Assembly (NCBI RefSeq): GCF_000231055.2
Contig: NZ_CM001466.1
Coordinates: 1,768,898-1,832,897 of the forward strand
DNA: 64,000 nucleotides
Source: Saccharomonospora azurea NA-128
GTDB lineage: Bacteria > Actinomycetota > Actinomycetes > Mycobacteriales > Pseudonocardiaceae
Direction: 5' to 3'
Below, one piece after another: positions 38,590 through 47,375 of the stretch (the first letter of the stretch is position 1; every line of letters begins with the position of its first letter). Below the pieces are notes generated by a model. It saw nothing but the letters and a program-made list of their open reading frames with translations, had not been told where the DNA came from and ran no database searches. Made by a program: the position numbers and the translations under genes.

Positions 38590-38652
38590 TGCTACCTCCG
38601 AGCGCGGCGATGCGTTGGCAGGCCCGGTTCTCAACCTAACCAACTTCCGCTG

Positions 38653-39645
38653 CTACGGCAGGGTCTTCACCATCGCCTTCGCCAGCTCCGTCACGCGACT
38701 ACACGCGGTGTCGACGGAGGCCTCGCCCGCGTAGTCGTAGTAACTCAGCGTCATGAGCTCGGCCTCGTGCTCGGTGAGCCCGAGGTGGTTCCACGACACG
38801 TCGCACTCGGCCGTGTCGGTCGTCCCCGCCTCCCGGAAGGCCGGGACGTCCTTCGCGAGCTCGATCTCCTCCACACCGTCGGTCGCCGACACGGGGTATC
38901 CGAGGCGAGCGTGGGCGTACACGACGACGTCGTCGTACGACAGCTGGCAGAAGTGCAGACCGCTGGGCAGGACGCGCAGCTCCTCGTCGGTGTCGAGCAC
39001 ACCGGAGACCTCGTCGGAGCCGAGAACCTCGCAGACGTCCACGGTCATCATCGAGCCGTCCCGCTGCTCCATCGTCGGCGGATCCGACCTCAGCCCCTCC
39101 ACGATCCCTTCGAGCGCCAGGTAGCTGCTCTGACACGGATCGCCGCCACCCTGATCGTGCGTGGCGAGCACGCTGATCCCGATGTCGGGATCGCGTTGTG
39201 TCACAGCGGTGGAGAAGCACGACGTCTCGTCGGCGCTGCGCTGCACCAGTGGCAGCCCGCCGACGTTGCCCGTGGCCTGGTCGGCGAAGACGTTGCCCTC
39301 ACCGAGTTCGAGCATCACGCGGATCGGCTTGCCCCCGACGTCCACGTAGGAGCGGGCGCACCGACCCCAGTCACTGCCGAGCGCCTCCCCCTCGGGAGTG
39401 AACGTGCCGACGAGGTCGTCGCCCAACAGGCCACAGGCGTCGATCGTGCGCAGAGTGGTCAACTCGAAAGCGGGATCGTCGATCGGGCCGGAGGGGACCT
39501 GCCCCTCACCGTTGCCCGGCTCCGCCTTCACCGTGGTGCGCTCGAAGTTCTCCTTCGCCAGGTCCTCGCCTGCGCACCCGGCGAGCAGACTCAGTCCAGC
39601 GATCCAGCACACGATCATCCGACGTGTAACAGCACGACTCAGCAC
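38653..39645 (-). CDS. Tandem-domain cysteine-rich lipoprotein (DUF3558-like), 330 aa, paralogue of the protein at 35184
   Basis: Signal peptide VCWIAGLSLLAGC (lipobox LAGC). Two halves, each with a conserved N-terminal Cys segment (TIDACGLLGDDLVGTF; TVDVCEVLGSDEVSGVL), a partner Cys (GRCARSY; FCQLSY) and a C-terminal DTACSRVTELAKAMVKTLP helix. The helix matches ACDKATELAELVWPRLP of the lipoprotein on the other side of dhaKLM. Surface-anchored, function unknown. 63 bp upstream of dhaK, and possibly co-transcribed. Confidence 0.75.
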   Translation of the reverse strand: MLSRAVTRRMIVCWIAGLSLLAGCAGEDLAKENFERTTVKAEPGNGEGQVPSGPIDDPAFELTTLRTIDACGLLGDDLVGTFTPEGEALGSDWGRCARSYVDVGGKPIRVMLELGEGNVFADQATGNVGGLPLVQRSADETSCFSTAVTQRDPDIGISVLATHDQGGGDPCQSSYLALEGIVEGLRSDPPTMEQRDGSMMTVDVCEVLGSDEVSGVLDTDEELRVLPSGLHFCQLSYDDVVVYAHARLGYPVSATDGVEEIELAKDVPAFREAGTTDTAECDVSWNHLGLTEHEAELMTLSYYDYAGEASVDTACSRVTELAKAMVKTLP

Positions 39646-39725
39646 GGGAGAACGGTATCGGCCGCCCGGTCGGGGCCGTGCAGGGTTCCCGGCATCGTGA
39701 CCTTGCCGTCGCCCGGCCCCGGCCT

Positions 39726-40385
39726 TCAGAACAGGGTGAGGTCGTTGCTCTGGATTCCGCGCAGCTTGTCGTAGTCCAAGGTCACGCAGCGGATGCCCCG
39801 GTCCTCGGCGAGCGTGCGCGCCTGGGGCTTGATCTGCTGGGCCGCGAAGACACCCTGCACCGGCGCCAGCAGAGGATCACGATTCAGCAACTCCAGGTAC
39901 CGCGTGAGCTGCTCGACACCGTCGATCTCGCCCCGCCGCTTGATCTCCACCGCCACGGTGCCTCCGTCGGCGTCGCGCGCGAGGATGTCCACCGGGCCGA
40001 TCGCGGTCATGTACTCCCGGCGCACCAACGTGTAGCCGTCGCCCAGCGTGGTGATGTGCTCGGCGAGCAGCTCCTGCAGGTGCGCCTCGACGCCGTCCTT
40101 CACGAGCCCCGGTTCGGCCCCGAGATCGTGCTCGACCTCGTCGATGACCTGCTCGATCGTGATGACGAGTTTCTCGCCCGCCTTGTTCTCGACGATCCAC
40201 AGGTTGCCGTCCTCGATCAGCCAGCACGGCGGGCTCATCCAGTTCAACGGTTTGTAGGCGCGGTCGTCGGAGTGCACCGACACCGAGCCGTCGGCCTTGA
40301 CGAGCAGCAGACGTGTGGCCATCGGCAGATGGGCCGTCAAGCGGCCCGCATAGTCCACCTGACACCGGGCGATCACTAAGCGCAC
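39726..40385 (-). CDS. nucS: Mismatch-specific endonuclease NucS (EndoMS), 219 aa
   Basis: Begins [20 protein letters not shown], nearly as in mycobacterial NucS, followed by [19 protein letters not shown]. The nuclease core [23 protein letters not shown] holds the catalytic Asp, Glu and Lys. NucS cleaves mismatched DNA and replaces MutS/MutL in actinobacteria. The last residues, IQSNDLTLF, look like a sliding-clamp-binding motif. GTG 40383-40385 was chosen: TACTCT (complement of 40392-40397) is 6 nt away, and the extra upstream residues are not family-like. Confidence 0.95.
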   Translation of the reverse strand: MRLVIARCQVDYAGRLTAHLPMATRLLLVKADGSVSVHSDDRAYKPLNWMSPPCWLIEDGNLWIVENKAGEKLVITIEQVIDEVEHDLGAEPGLVKDGVEAHLQELLAEHITTLGDGYTLVRREYMTAIGPVDILARDADGGTVAVEIKRRGEIDGVEQLTRYLELLNRDPLLAPVQGVFAAQQIKPQARTLAEDRGIRCVTLDYDKLRGIQSNDLTLF

Positions 40386-40444
40386 GACGGAAGAGTAGGC
40401 GACTCCGGCTCGCCGGTACTCGCCACCCGTGACCATCCCCCGTT

Positions 40445-40464
40445 AGGGTCACCCACCTGACCCT
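40445..40464. promoter_or_regulatory. Inverted repeat upstream of the second ehuC-ehuD pair
   Basis: AGGGTCA-CCCACC-TGACCCT, perfect 7-bp arms with a 6-nt spacer, 17 bp before the ehuC-like start. It overlaps a TAGGGT -10-like box (40444-40449). Probable operator for a repressor of the second transporter; no cognate regulator gene is in the window. A dyad of the same 7-6-7 geometry but different sequence lies before ehuB at 47403. Confidence 0.45.
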
Positions 40465-40481
40465 GACGAGAGGTTCATCGA

Positions 40482-41204
40482 GTGAATGACAATCCGACGC
40501 TGTTCGACTGGACGGACAACCTCGTTCGTGGACTCGGCGTCACACTCCTCGTGACCATTCTGGGCACCGTTCTGATGCTCGTCGTGTCGGTGCTGCTTGG
40601 TCTCATGGCTCGGTCGTCCGTGCTCGCCGTACGCGGTTTCGCGCGCGTCGTCATCGAGTTCTTCCGCGGCACGTCCCTGCCGATCCAGCTGTGGTGGCTG
40701 TTCTTCGCGCTTCCACTGCTCGGAATCAAGTTCGATCCGCTGCTGGTCGGCGTTCTCGCGTTCGGCCTGAACTACGGCGCGTACGGGGCGGAGGTCGTCC
40801 GAGGCTCGATCGAGGCCGTGCCGAAGCCCCAGTGGGAGGCCGCGATCGCGCTGAATCTGTCGCCGTCGCAACGCATGCGGCGCGTCGTCTGGCCACAGGC
40901 GACGGCCCTGATGATCCCGTCGATGAACAACCTGTTCATCCAGCTGCTGAAGAGCACTCCGCTGCTCTACACGATCTCGCTGGTCGACCTCATGAACATG
41001 GGTGAGGCGTTCCGCTTCGCGGGCGGTGACCAGACCGTCATGTACCTGGCGCTGATGGTCATCTACTTCGTGCTCGCGTACGCCGTGACGATGCTGTCCA
41101 ATGTGGCCGAAGTAGCCGCCAAGGCGAAGCTGGGCAGGCACGAGGGTGTGCGCAGCGTCTTCCGGTTCCGCAAGCCCACCCCCGAGGAGGTGCCGGCCCC
41201 ATGA
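40482..41204 (+). CDS. Amino-acid/ectoine ABC transporter permease, EhuC-like (second set), 240 aa
   Basis: Polar amino-acid permease of the HisM/GlnP family with five membrane helices. VVIEFFRGTSLPIQLWWLFF and the EAA loop EAAIALNLSPSQRMRRVVWPQA are diagnostic. Strong resemblance to the EhuC at 45736 (LNYGAYGAEVVRGSIEAVPK versus LNFGAYGAEIVRGSVQSVPK). GTG start at 40482. It overlaps the next permease gene by 4 bp. No ATPase or binding protein is in this plus-strand unit. Confidence 0.88.
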   Translation: MNDNPTLFDWTDNLVRGLGVTLLVTILGTVLMLVVSVLLGLMARSSVLAVRGFARVVIEFFRGTSLPIQLWWLFFALPLLGIKFDPLLVGVLAFGLNYGAYGAEVVRGSIEAVPKPQWEAAIALNLSPSQRMRRVVWPQATALMIPSMNNLFIQLLKSTPLLYTISLVDLMNMGEAFRFAGGDQTVMYLALMVIYFVLAYAVTMLSNVAEVAAKAKLGRHEGVRSVFRFRKPTPEEVPAP

Positions 41205-41860
41205 GTTGGGACTGGGACTACACGTTCGCCATCCTTCCCGAGCTGCTGCAGCACTTCGTCCAGTACACGCTGGTCGCCACCGTGCTCGGGATCGCGGTCG
41301 CCGCGACGCTGGGGCTGGCCTTCGCGATCGTGCGACAGCTGCGCATTCCCGTGCTCTCGCAGCTGACCACGGCCTTCATCGAGTTCATCCGCAGCACACC
41401 GCTGCTGATCCAGCTGTTCTTCCTCTTCTACGCGCTGCCGGGGATGGGCATCACGCTCGCCCCGATGACCGCGGGTGTGATCGGACTCGGCGTGCACTAC
41501 GCGTGCTACTGCGCCGACGTGTACCGGTCGGGCATCGACGCCGTACCGAAGGGACAGTGGGAAGCCACCGTCGCCCTGCAACTGCCGCCGCACGTCACGT
41601 GGGGCCGGGTGATCCTGCCGCAGGCCGTCCGCAACGTGCTGCCCGCGCTCGGCAACTACGCCATCGCCATGTTCAAGGAGACGCCGTTCCTCGCGCTCAT
41701 CACGGTTCCCGAACTCCTGCGCACCGCCCGCACCATCGGCGGTGACACCTACGAGTACCTGGAGCCGCTGACGCTGGCGGGGCTCATCTTCCTGGCCGCC
41801 AGCTACCCGACCGCGTTGTTGCTGCGCCGGATGGAACGCCGGCTGAAGCCGGCAGGGTGA
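41201..41860 (+). CDS. Amino-acid/ectoine ABC transporter permease, EhuD-like (second set), 219 aa
   Basis: Membrane permease with the EAA loop ATVALQLPPHVTWGRVILPQA and conserved FIEFIRSTPLLIQLFFLFYALPGMG. It closely parallels the EhuD at 45077 (LGVHYACYCADVYRSGIDAVPKGQWEA versus the same region there). The start overlaps ehuC-like by 4 bp. Probably forms a heterodimeric channel with the preceding permease and receives substrate from the EhuB-like protein encoded convergently at 41920. Confidence 0.88.
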   Translation: MSWDWDYTFAILPELLQHFVQYTLVATVLGIAVAATLGLAFAIVRQLRIPVLSQLTTAFIEFIRSTPLLIQLFFLFYALPGMGITLAPMTAGVIGLGVHYACYCADVYRSGIDAVPKGQWEATVALQLPPHVTWGRVILPQAVRNVLPALGNYAIAMFKETPFLALITVPELLRTARTIGGDTYEYLEPLTLAGLIFLAASYPTALLLRRMERRLKPAG

Positions 41861-41919
41861 TCGGGGCGCGGCCGTGACCGGTGTCGTCTTCACCACTCAC
41901 GGCCGCGTCCCGGCTCACG

Positions 41920-42819
41920 TCAGCCCTCGGTCTTGCAGAGCTGTTCGGTGGTGGCTTCGCGGGAGGCGTCCGCGTCGAAGCCCCACTCCTCGAGGAGCTG
42001 TGCGAACTCGTCGGTCTCCTTGAACTTCTTGAGCTCCGCGTCGAACTTGGCATGGAAGTCCTTGTCCGACTTGCGGAACGCCGCACCCGCGCCGGTGGTG
42101 GGAATCTCGTCCAGCGGCTCGGTGATGTCGAAGTCGCCCCCGTACTGCGCCTTGTGCGATTCCAGCGTCAACGTGGGCAGCAGCACCGCGTCGACCCGGC
42201 CGTCGCTCATACCCTGCATGGCATCCGGTGCCTTGGGGTAGGTCTGCAGCTGCGAGTCCGGCACGCCGAGCGACGAGGCCGTCTTCAGCTCGTAACTGCC
42301 CGCGAGCACGGCCACGACCGCACCGGAGTCCAGCACCGCGTCCACAGAGGTCAGCTTCTTCGGGTTGCCCGCCGGCACCGCGAACGACTCCGTCGACACG
42401 ATGTCCGGCGCCGCGTACAGCACCTTGGAACAGCGGGTCGTGTTCATGAACAGGCCCGCGCTCACGATGTCCCACCGGTCGGCTTCGAGCCCGGGGATCA
42501 TCGAGTCGTAGTCGGTCTGGACGCCCTCGACCTCGGTGATGCCCATGCGTTCGAGCACTGCCTTGGTGATGTCGGGGGAGGCACCCGTGAGCTCACCGTT
42601 GGCCTCCAGTTTCGTGTACGGCGGCTCGTTCGCCACCGCCACCCGAACCGGTTGACCCGCGTCGATGCGCTGCTGAAGGCCCGATCCCTCGACCTGTCCG
42701 GTCTCCGGATTCGTCGTCTGGCACGCGGCGAGCAATGACCCACCGCCTACCGCCGCGAGGCCCACGGCCGAGTATCGAAGCAATGCGCGACGGGAAAGAT
42801 TGAACTCACGTTTCGACAA
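41920..42819 (-). CDS. Ectoine/hydroxyectoine-type substrate-binding lipoprotein, EhuB-like (second set), 299 aa
   Basis: Twin-arginine-like, lipidated signal (NLSRRALLRYSAVG, lipobox LLAAC, Cys about 33). Family 3 solute-binding fold: VRVAVANEPPYTKLEANGEL, TGASPDITKAVLERMGI, DRWDIVSAGLFMNTTRCSKV. It resembles EhuB proteins. It sits tail-to-tail with the two EhuC/D-like permease genes (59 bp apart), so it is not in their operon. SBP ligand prediction (ectoine versus amino acid) is moderate. Confidence 0.85.
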   Translation of the reverse strand: MSKREFNLSRRALLRYSAVGLAAVGGGSLLAACQTTNPETGQVEGSGLQQRIDAGQPVRVAVANEPPYTKLEANGELTGASPDITKAVLERMGITEVEGVQTDYDSMIPGLEADRWDIVSAGLFMNTTRCSKVLYAAPDIVSTESFAVPAGNPKKLTSVDAVLDSGAVVAVLAGSYELKTASSLGVPDSQLQTYPKAPDAMQGMSDGRVDAVLLPTLTLESHKAQYGGDFDITEPLDEIPTTGAGAAFRKSDKDFHAKFDAELKKFKETDEFAQLLEEWGFDADASREATTEQLCKTEG

Positions 42820-42892
42820 GAGTAACTCCGTTCACGAGACGCCAGGTCGTGCGACCCTAACCCAATCGGGTGACTAAAGGAGAATGTCGCGA

Positions 42893-43429
42893 ATGAAGAG
42901 ACTCGACTCACGGCAGGTGTACGCCAACAATTGGATGACGGTCCGCGAAGACAGTATTCGCAGGCCGGACGGCTCCGACGGCATCTACGGCGTCGTCGAC
43001 AAACCCGACTACGCGCTCGTGATCCCCCTCGACGGCGACAAGATCAAGCTTGTCGAACAATTTCGTTACCCACTCGGAATCCGCCGGTGGGAGTTCCCTC
43101 AGGGCACCGCGCCCGAACGCGCCGAGCTGCCCACGTCCGAGCTCGCCGCCCGCGAGCTCCGCGAGGAGACCGGACTGTCGGCGGGCAGGCTGGTGGACCT
43201 TGGCCTGCTCGACGTGGCCCCGGGGCTGACCAGCCAGCGGGGTCGCGTCTACCTCGCGACCGACCTCACCGAGGGCGAGCCGGACCGCGAGCACGAGGAA
43301 CAGGACATGCGGGCGGAGTGGTTCGACCGCGCGCAGGTGGAACGGATGATCGTCGAGCACGAGATCACGGACGCGCAGTCCGTCGCCGCCTACACTCTCC
43401 TGCTGCTCTGGGAGCGGCGCAACGCCTGA
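42893..43429 (+). CDS. Nudix hydrolase, ADP-ribose pyrophosphatase-like, 178 aa
   Basis: Nudix box SELAARELREETGLSAGRL (REUxEExGU) preceded by RRWEFPQGTAPERAE. The layout GVVDKPDYALVIPLDGDKI, LVEQFRYPLG matches ADP-sugar pyrophosphatases. It hydrolyses nucleoside diphosphate derivatives; exact substrate unknown. Of two nearby ATGs, 42893 has the proper 10-nt spacing from AAGGAG (42877-42882); the first (42884) is only 1 nt from it. Confidence 0.9.
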   Translation: MKRLDSRQVYANNWMTVREDSIRRPDGSDGIYGVVDKPDYALVIPLDGDKIKLVEQFRYPLGIRRWEFPQGTAPERAELPTSELAARELREETGLSAGRLVDLGLLDVAPGLTSQRGRVYLATDLTEGEPDREHEEQDMRAEWFDRAQVERMIVEHEITDAQSVAAYTLLLLWERRNA

Positions 43430-43440
43430 CCTCGGCCGGA

Positions 43441-44214
43441 TCAGTCGGGCCAGTCGGGGCGACGCTTCTCGAGAAACGCCGCCATGCCCTCCCTGGCTCC
43501 GGGCAGCTGTGAGGCCGAGGCCATCACCTCCACGGCCAGTGCGTAGGCGTCCTGTTCCGGCCGGTCGAGCTGCGCGTACAGCGTCCGCTTGCCCAGTGCC
43601 TTCGACGCCCGGCTCCCGCGGGTGGCCCTCGCCAGCAGATCCGACACGGCCTGGTCCAGCGCCTCATCCGGGACGACGCGGTTGACCAGTCCCCAGTCCA
43701 GCGCGGTCGCGGCGTCGATGACGTCGCCGGTCAACGCCAGCTCCATCAGCCGCTTGCGGCCGACCGCGCGGGCGACGGGGACGGCGGGCGTGTGGCAGAA
43801 CCAGCCGCCCTTCCCGCCCGGCAGCGCGAATCCCGCGGACTCCGCGGCCACGGCCAGGTCGCACGACGCCACGAGCTGGCACCCGGCCGCCGTCGCGAGG
43901 CCGTGGACGCGCGCCACCACCACCTGCGGCACCGACTGCAGGGTGCCCATGAGGTCGGTGCACAGCCGCAGCAGGTCCCGCACGCCGGTGAGGTCGCGGG
44001 CCGCGACGTCGGCGAAGTCGTGTCCCGCCGAGAACACGGGACCCGCACCCGCCAGGACGATGCCGGTCGCGCTCGACTCGCCCGCCTCGGTGAACGCCGC
44101 GAGCAACTCCCGCAGGTGCGGCTCGGACAGCGAGTTGCGCCGCGCCGGGCGGTTCATGGTGATCGTGACGGTGTCGCCCTCCTGCTTGACGAGGAGGTGT
44201 TCGTAGTCACCCAT
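43441..44214 (-). CDS. Enoyl-CoA hydratase/isomerase family protein, 257 aa
   Basis: Crotonase fold: TVTITMNRPARRNSLSEPHL, first oxyanion loop VFSAGHDFADVAA, second ARVHGLATAAGCQLVASCDLAVA, C-terminal EGMAAFLEKRRPDW typical of crotonases. The first catalytic Glu position could not be confirmed by eye, so hydratase versus another crotonase activity is open. ATG 44212-44214 has TACGGT (complement of 44221-44226) 6 nt away with no SD, suggesting a leaderless message. Confidence 0.9.
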   Translation of the reverse strand: MGDYEHLLVKQEGDTVTITMNRPARRNSLSEPHLRELLAAFTEAGESSATGIVLAGAGPVFSAGHDFADVAARDLTGVRDLLRLCTDLMGTLQSVPQVVVARVHGLATAAGCQLVASCDLAVAAESAGFALPGGKGGWFCHTPAVPVARAVGRKRLMELALTGDVIDAATALDWGLVNRVVPDEALDQAVSDLLARATRGSRASKALGKRTLYAQLDRPEQDAYALAVEVMASASQLPGAREGMAAFLEKRRPDWPD

Positions 44215-44283
44215 GCTGCGACCGTAAGCCCGCGGCAGCGGTGAACCAAGCGCGTCGGCCACCGCATCGCCGCCGGGACCGGC

Positions 44284-45048
44284 TCAGGCCCTGTCGAGCA
44301 CGGCCTTGAGGAACTCCCGCGTCCGGGCGTTCTCCGGCTCGGTGAACAGCTTCTCCGGGTCCGCCGCCTCGACCACATGCCCCTGGTCGAACATCACCAC
44401 GCGGTCCGACACGTCCCGCGCGAACTGCATCTCGTGGGTGACGCACAGGAACGTGATGTCCGTGGTCTCGGCGAGCTGCCGCAGCACCGCGAGCACCCCC
44501 GCCACGAGTTCAGGGTCCAGTGCCGAGGTCACCTCGTCCAGCAGGAGAACGTCGGGCTCCATGGCCAACGCCCGCGCGATGGCCACCCGCTGCTGCTGAC
44601 CACCGGAAAGCTGCGACGGATGGGCGTCGATCTTGTCGCTCAGTCCCACCATCTCCAGCAGCGATTCCGCCTTGGCCTCGGCCTCCGCGCGCGGCGTGCC
44701 GAGGACGCGGATCGGTGCCTCGGTGATGTTCTGCAGCACCTTCATGTTCGGGAACAGGTTGAACTGCTGGAACACCATGCCGATCCGCTTGCGGACCTGC
44801 CGCAGGTGCTTCTCGTCGGCGGGAACGAGCTTGCCGCCCTTCTCCATGTGGCTGAGGTATTCACCGCCCACCTGGATGGTTCCGCTGGTGACCCGTTCCA
44901 ACGTCATCAGCAGGCGCAGGATCGTCGTCTTGCCCGAACCGCTCGGACCGATCAGCGTGACGAATTCGCCGGGATCGACCTCGAAGCTCAGATCACTGAG
45001 CACGACGTTGTCACCGAACTTCTTCACCACTTGGTCGAAGCGAATCAT
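44284..45048 (-). CDS. ehuA: Ectoine/hydroxyectoine ABC transporter ATP-binding protein EhuA, about 254 aa
   Basis: ABC ATPase of the polar amino-acid class: Walker A LIGPSGSGKTTILR, Q-loop GMVFQQFNLFPNM, signature LSGGQQQRVAIARAL, Walker B DVLLLDEVTSALDPE, H-loop VTHEMQFA. Last gene of ehuBCDA. The ATG 45046-45048 (MIRFDQVVKKFG) is the normal family start; an in-frame TTG at 45093 would overlap ehuD by 17 bp. It is the only ATPase for two transporter sets in this window and may serve both. Confidence 0.92.
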   Translation of the reverse strand: MIRFDQVVKKFGDNVVLSDLSFEVDPGEFVTLIGPSGSGKTTILRLLMTLERVTSGTIQVGGEYLSHMEKGGKLVPADEKHLRQVRKRIGMVFQQFNLFPNMKVLQNITEAPIRVLGTPRAEAEAKAESLLEMVGLSDKIDAHPSQLSGGQQQRVAIARALAMEPDVLLLDEVTSALDPELVAGVLAVLRQLAETTDITFLCVTHEMQFARDVSDRVVMFDQGHVVEAADPEKLFTEPENARTREFLKAVLDRA

Positions 45049-45076
45049 CACGTCGGGTACAGGACGGGCCGACGGA

Positions 45077-45739
45077 TTACTGTGCGAGTCCAAAACGACG
45101 CTCCAAGTATCGAACGAGTAGAGAGGCAGGGTAACTCAAAAGGAGGAACAAAACCCCGGCGATGGTGATCGGTTCGACATACCGGAAAGCCAGGGAAGCC
45201 TCCTCCTCTGCCGCTCCCACGATGTCCAGCACACCGATGGCCAGAAGCAGCGGTGTCTCCTTGAACATCGAAATCGTGTAGTTGCCGAGCGCGGGCAGCA
45301 CCCGCGGGATCGCCTGGGGCAGGATCACCGCCGTCCACACTCGACGGGTCGGCAGGCTCAACGCGGTGGCCGCCTCCCACTGCCCCTTCGGGACGGCCTC
45401 GATGCCCGCCCGGTACACCTCGGCGGTGTACGTCGCGTAGTGCAGACCCAACCCCAGCACGCCGGTCACCATCGGCGACAGCGTGACCCCCACCAGAGGC
45501 AGGACGTAGAACAGGAAGAACAGCTGCACCAGCAGAGGCGTGCTGCGCACGAACTCCATCACGAGCCACACCGCTGTGCTGACCACCCGGATGGGAGATC
45601 GGCGCAGCAGTGCGAACACGAGACCGAGCACGTACGCGAGCAGGGCACCGAGGACGGTGGCCTGCAAGGTGATCAACAGCCCTTCGAGGATCGCAGGCAG
45701 CACCTCGAAGGCGAAGTTCCAGTCCCACACGGCGTTCAC
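45077..45739 (-). CDS. ehuD: Ectoine/hydroxyectoine ABC transporter permease EhuD, 220 aa
   Basis: Five-helix permease: LVMEFVRSTPLLVQLFFLFYV and EAA loop AATALSLPTRRVWTAVILPQA; ends with a basic RYLERRFGLAQ. Overlaps ehuC by 4 bp upstream, and ehuA begins shortly downstream. Forms the membrane channel with EhuC for compatible-solute uptake as an osmoprotectant or carbon/nitrogen source (family knowledge). Confidence 0.92.
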   Translation of the reverse strand: MNAVWDWNFAFEVLPAILEGLLITLQATVLGALLAYVLGLVFALLRRSPIRVVSTAVWLVMEFVRSTPLLVQLFFLFYVLPLVGVTLSPMVTGVLGLGLHYATYTAEVYRAGIEAVPKGQWEAATALSLPTRRVWTAVILPQAIPRVLPALGNYTISMFKETPLLLAIGVLDIVGAAEEEASLAFRYVEPITIAGVLFLLLSYPASLLVRYLERRFGLAQ

Positions 45740-46446
45740 GCCACACCACCGCCCGTCGCGACCGCCTGGTCCCGCTTGGCAGGCGTCCTACCGACCTTCC
45801 GTGCCGCCCACCGTTCCAGCAGCCGCATCAGGAAGGTGATCACAATGGACAGTACGAGGTAGAACAACAGCAGCAGCGTGAAGATCAGCGCGACCTCGCT
45901 CGTGAAGGCCGGAACGAGGATCACCGTGGCCTGGTGCGTCATCTCGGGCACCGTGATGAACGTCAGCAGGGCCGTGCCCTTGAGCAGTTGGATGAACAGG
46001 TTGTTGAACGGCGGAACCATCTCCACCAGCGCCTGCGGCAGGATGATCCGCCGCAAGCGCTGGGCCGAGCTGAAGTTGAGCGCCACCCCGCCCTCGTGCT
46101 GTTCCTTGGGCACCGACTGGACGGAACCTCGCACGATCTCGGCACCGTAGGCACCGAAGTTCAGGCCGAGCACGAGAATTCCCGCCCACAGCGGCAGGAG
46201 CTGGAAGCCGGTCAGCACGGGGAGCACGAAGTAGAGCCAGAAGAGCTGGACCACCTCGGACGTGCCCCGCCAGATCTCGATGTACACCCGCGCGACCGTC
46301 CGCACGGCGACGCGGTGCGACAGTATCGCGAGGCCGGCCACGAAGGACAGCACCGTGGCCAGGATGATGCCGCCGACGGTCGCCTGGACCGTGACCAGGA
46401 GGCCGTCGGCGATGACGGAGACGAAATGGGGAACGTCGTCGAACAT
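45736..46446 (-). CDS. ehuC: Ectoine/hydroxyectoine ABC transporter permease EhuC, 236 aa
   Basis: ARVYIEIWRGTSEVVQLFWLYFVLP and EAA loop GGVALNFSSAQRLRRIILPQA identify the EhuC permease. Five hydrophobic helices; a basic tail (RWAARKVGRTPAKRDQ) faces the cytoplasm. 23 bp after ehuB and overlapping ehuD by 4 bp. Confidence 0.92.
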   Translation of the reverse strand: MFDDVPHFVSVIADGLLVTVQATVGGIILATVLSFVAGLAILSHRVAVRTVARVYIEIWRGTSEVVQLFWLYFVLPVLTGFQLLPLWAGILVLGLNFGAYGAEIVRGSVQSVPKEQHEGGVALNFSSAQRLRRIILPQALVEMVPPFNNLFIQLLKGTALLTFITVPEMTHQATVILVPAFTSEVALIFTLLLLFYLVLSIVITFLMRLLERWAARKVGRTPAKRDQAVATGGGVA

Positions 46447-46469
46447 GGTGGGTCACCGCTCCCTCGGCA

Positions 46470-47375
46470 TCACTCGCTCGCGCACAGCCTCTGCGTGGTG
46501 ACGTCTGCGGGGGGCAGGTTGTCCTCCGTGAAGCCGAAAGGCCGGACGATCTCGAGCCACTGCCCGTTCTGGTGCAGCTTCTGCAGCTCCTGGTTGAAGG
46601 CGTTGACGAGGTCGTCGTCCCCCTTGCGGAACACGAAGCCACCCGCCTGGATCTGCTCCTTGCCGTCCACGACCGGCACGAAGCCCTCGGTGATCTCCAG
46701 TCCCGAGTCGGGGTTCTGGTCGAGCAGGGCGCGCAGTGAGATGTCGGTGAGAGCTCCCGCGTACGCGCGGCCTGCCTGCAGCGCCTGGACCATGTCGGCC
46801 TGGCCGCCGTAGGTCTGCACGTTGGCGATGCCCAACGCCTCGGCCACCTGCTGCTCGATCGTGCCGGAGAGCACGGCGAGGTTGACGCCCTTCGCCTTGA
46901 CGTCGTCGAAGTTGTTGATGCCTTCCGGGTTGCCCTGCGGCACGAGGAACGCGGTGTTGGTGACGTAGTCGACCGCCGAGAACTGGGCCTGCTGGCACCG
47001 CTTGGGGATGATCGCCATCCCCGCGGCCACCATGTCGTACTGCACGGCGTTGAGCCCCGGAATCAGCTGGTTGAAATCGACCTGCTGCGAATCGACGTTC
47101 GGCACGCCGATCGCCTGGAACACGGCCTTGGCGACCTCGGGAGACTCACCGGTGAGCTTGCCGTCCCGCGTGAATCCGTACGGGATTTCGCCCGCGATAC
47201 CGACCTTCACGGTTCCGGCGTCGCGAAGCCTCTGCAGAGTGTTCCCACCACCCTGGGAACCTGTCTGCGGCGCTTCGGTGCACGCCGCGAGTGTCGCGGT
47301 GGCGCCCACGACAAGCGCCGATTTCAGGGCAGAACGTCGGGACAAAGCCCGTTGTGCCCACTCACCCTGAGCCAT
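46470..47375 (-). CDS. ehuB: Ectoine/hydroxyectoine-binding lipoprotein EhuB, 301 aa
   Basis: Signal region ALSRRSALKSALVVGATATL with lipobox LAAC; the paired arginines may make it Tat-dependent. Family 3 binding fold: VKVGIAGEIPYGFTRDGKL, TGESPEVAKAVFQAIGV, YDMVAAGMAIIPKRCQQAQF as in EhuB. First gene of the ehuBCDA operon. A dyad GTTCGCC-GACTCA-GGCGAAC lies 28 bp upstream. Confidence 0.92.
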   Translation of the reverse strand: MAQGEWAQRALSRRSALKSALVVGATATLAACTEAPQTGSQGGGNTLQRLRDAGTVKVGIAGEIPYGFTRDGKLTGESPEVAKAVFQAIGVPNVDSQQVDFNQLIPGLNAVQYDMVAAGMAIIPKRCQQAQFSAVDYVTNTAFLVPQGNPEGINNFDDVKAKGVNLAVLSGTIEQQVAEALGIANVQTYGGQADMVQALQAGRAYAGALTDISLRALLDQNPDSGLEITEGFVPVVDGKEQIQAGGFVFRKGDDDLVNAFNQELQKLHQNGQWLEIVRPFGFTEDNLPPADVTTQRLCASE

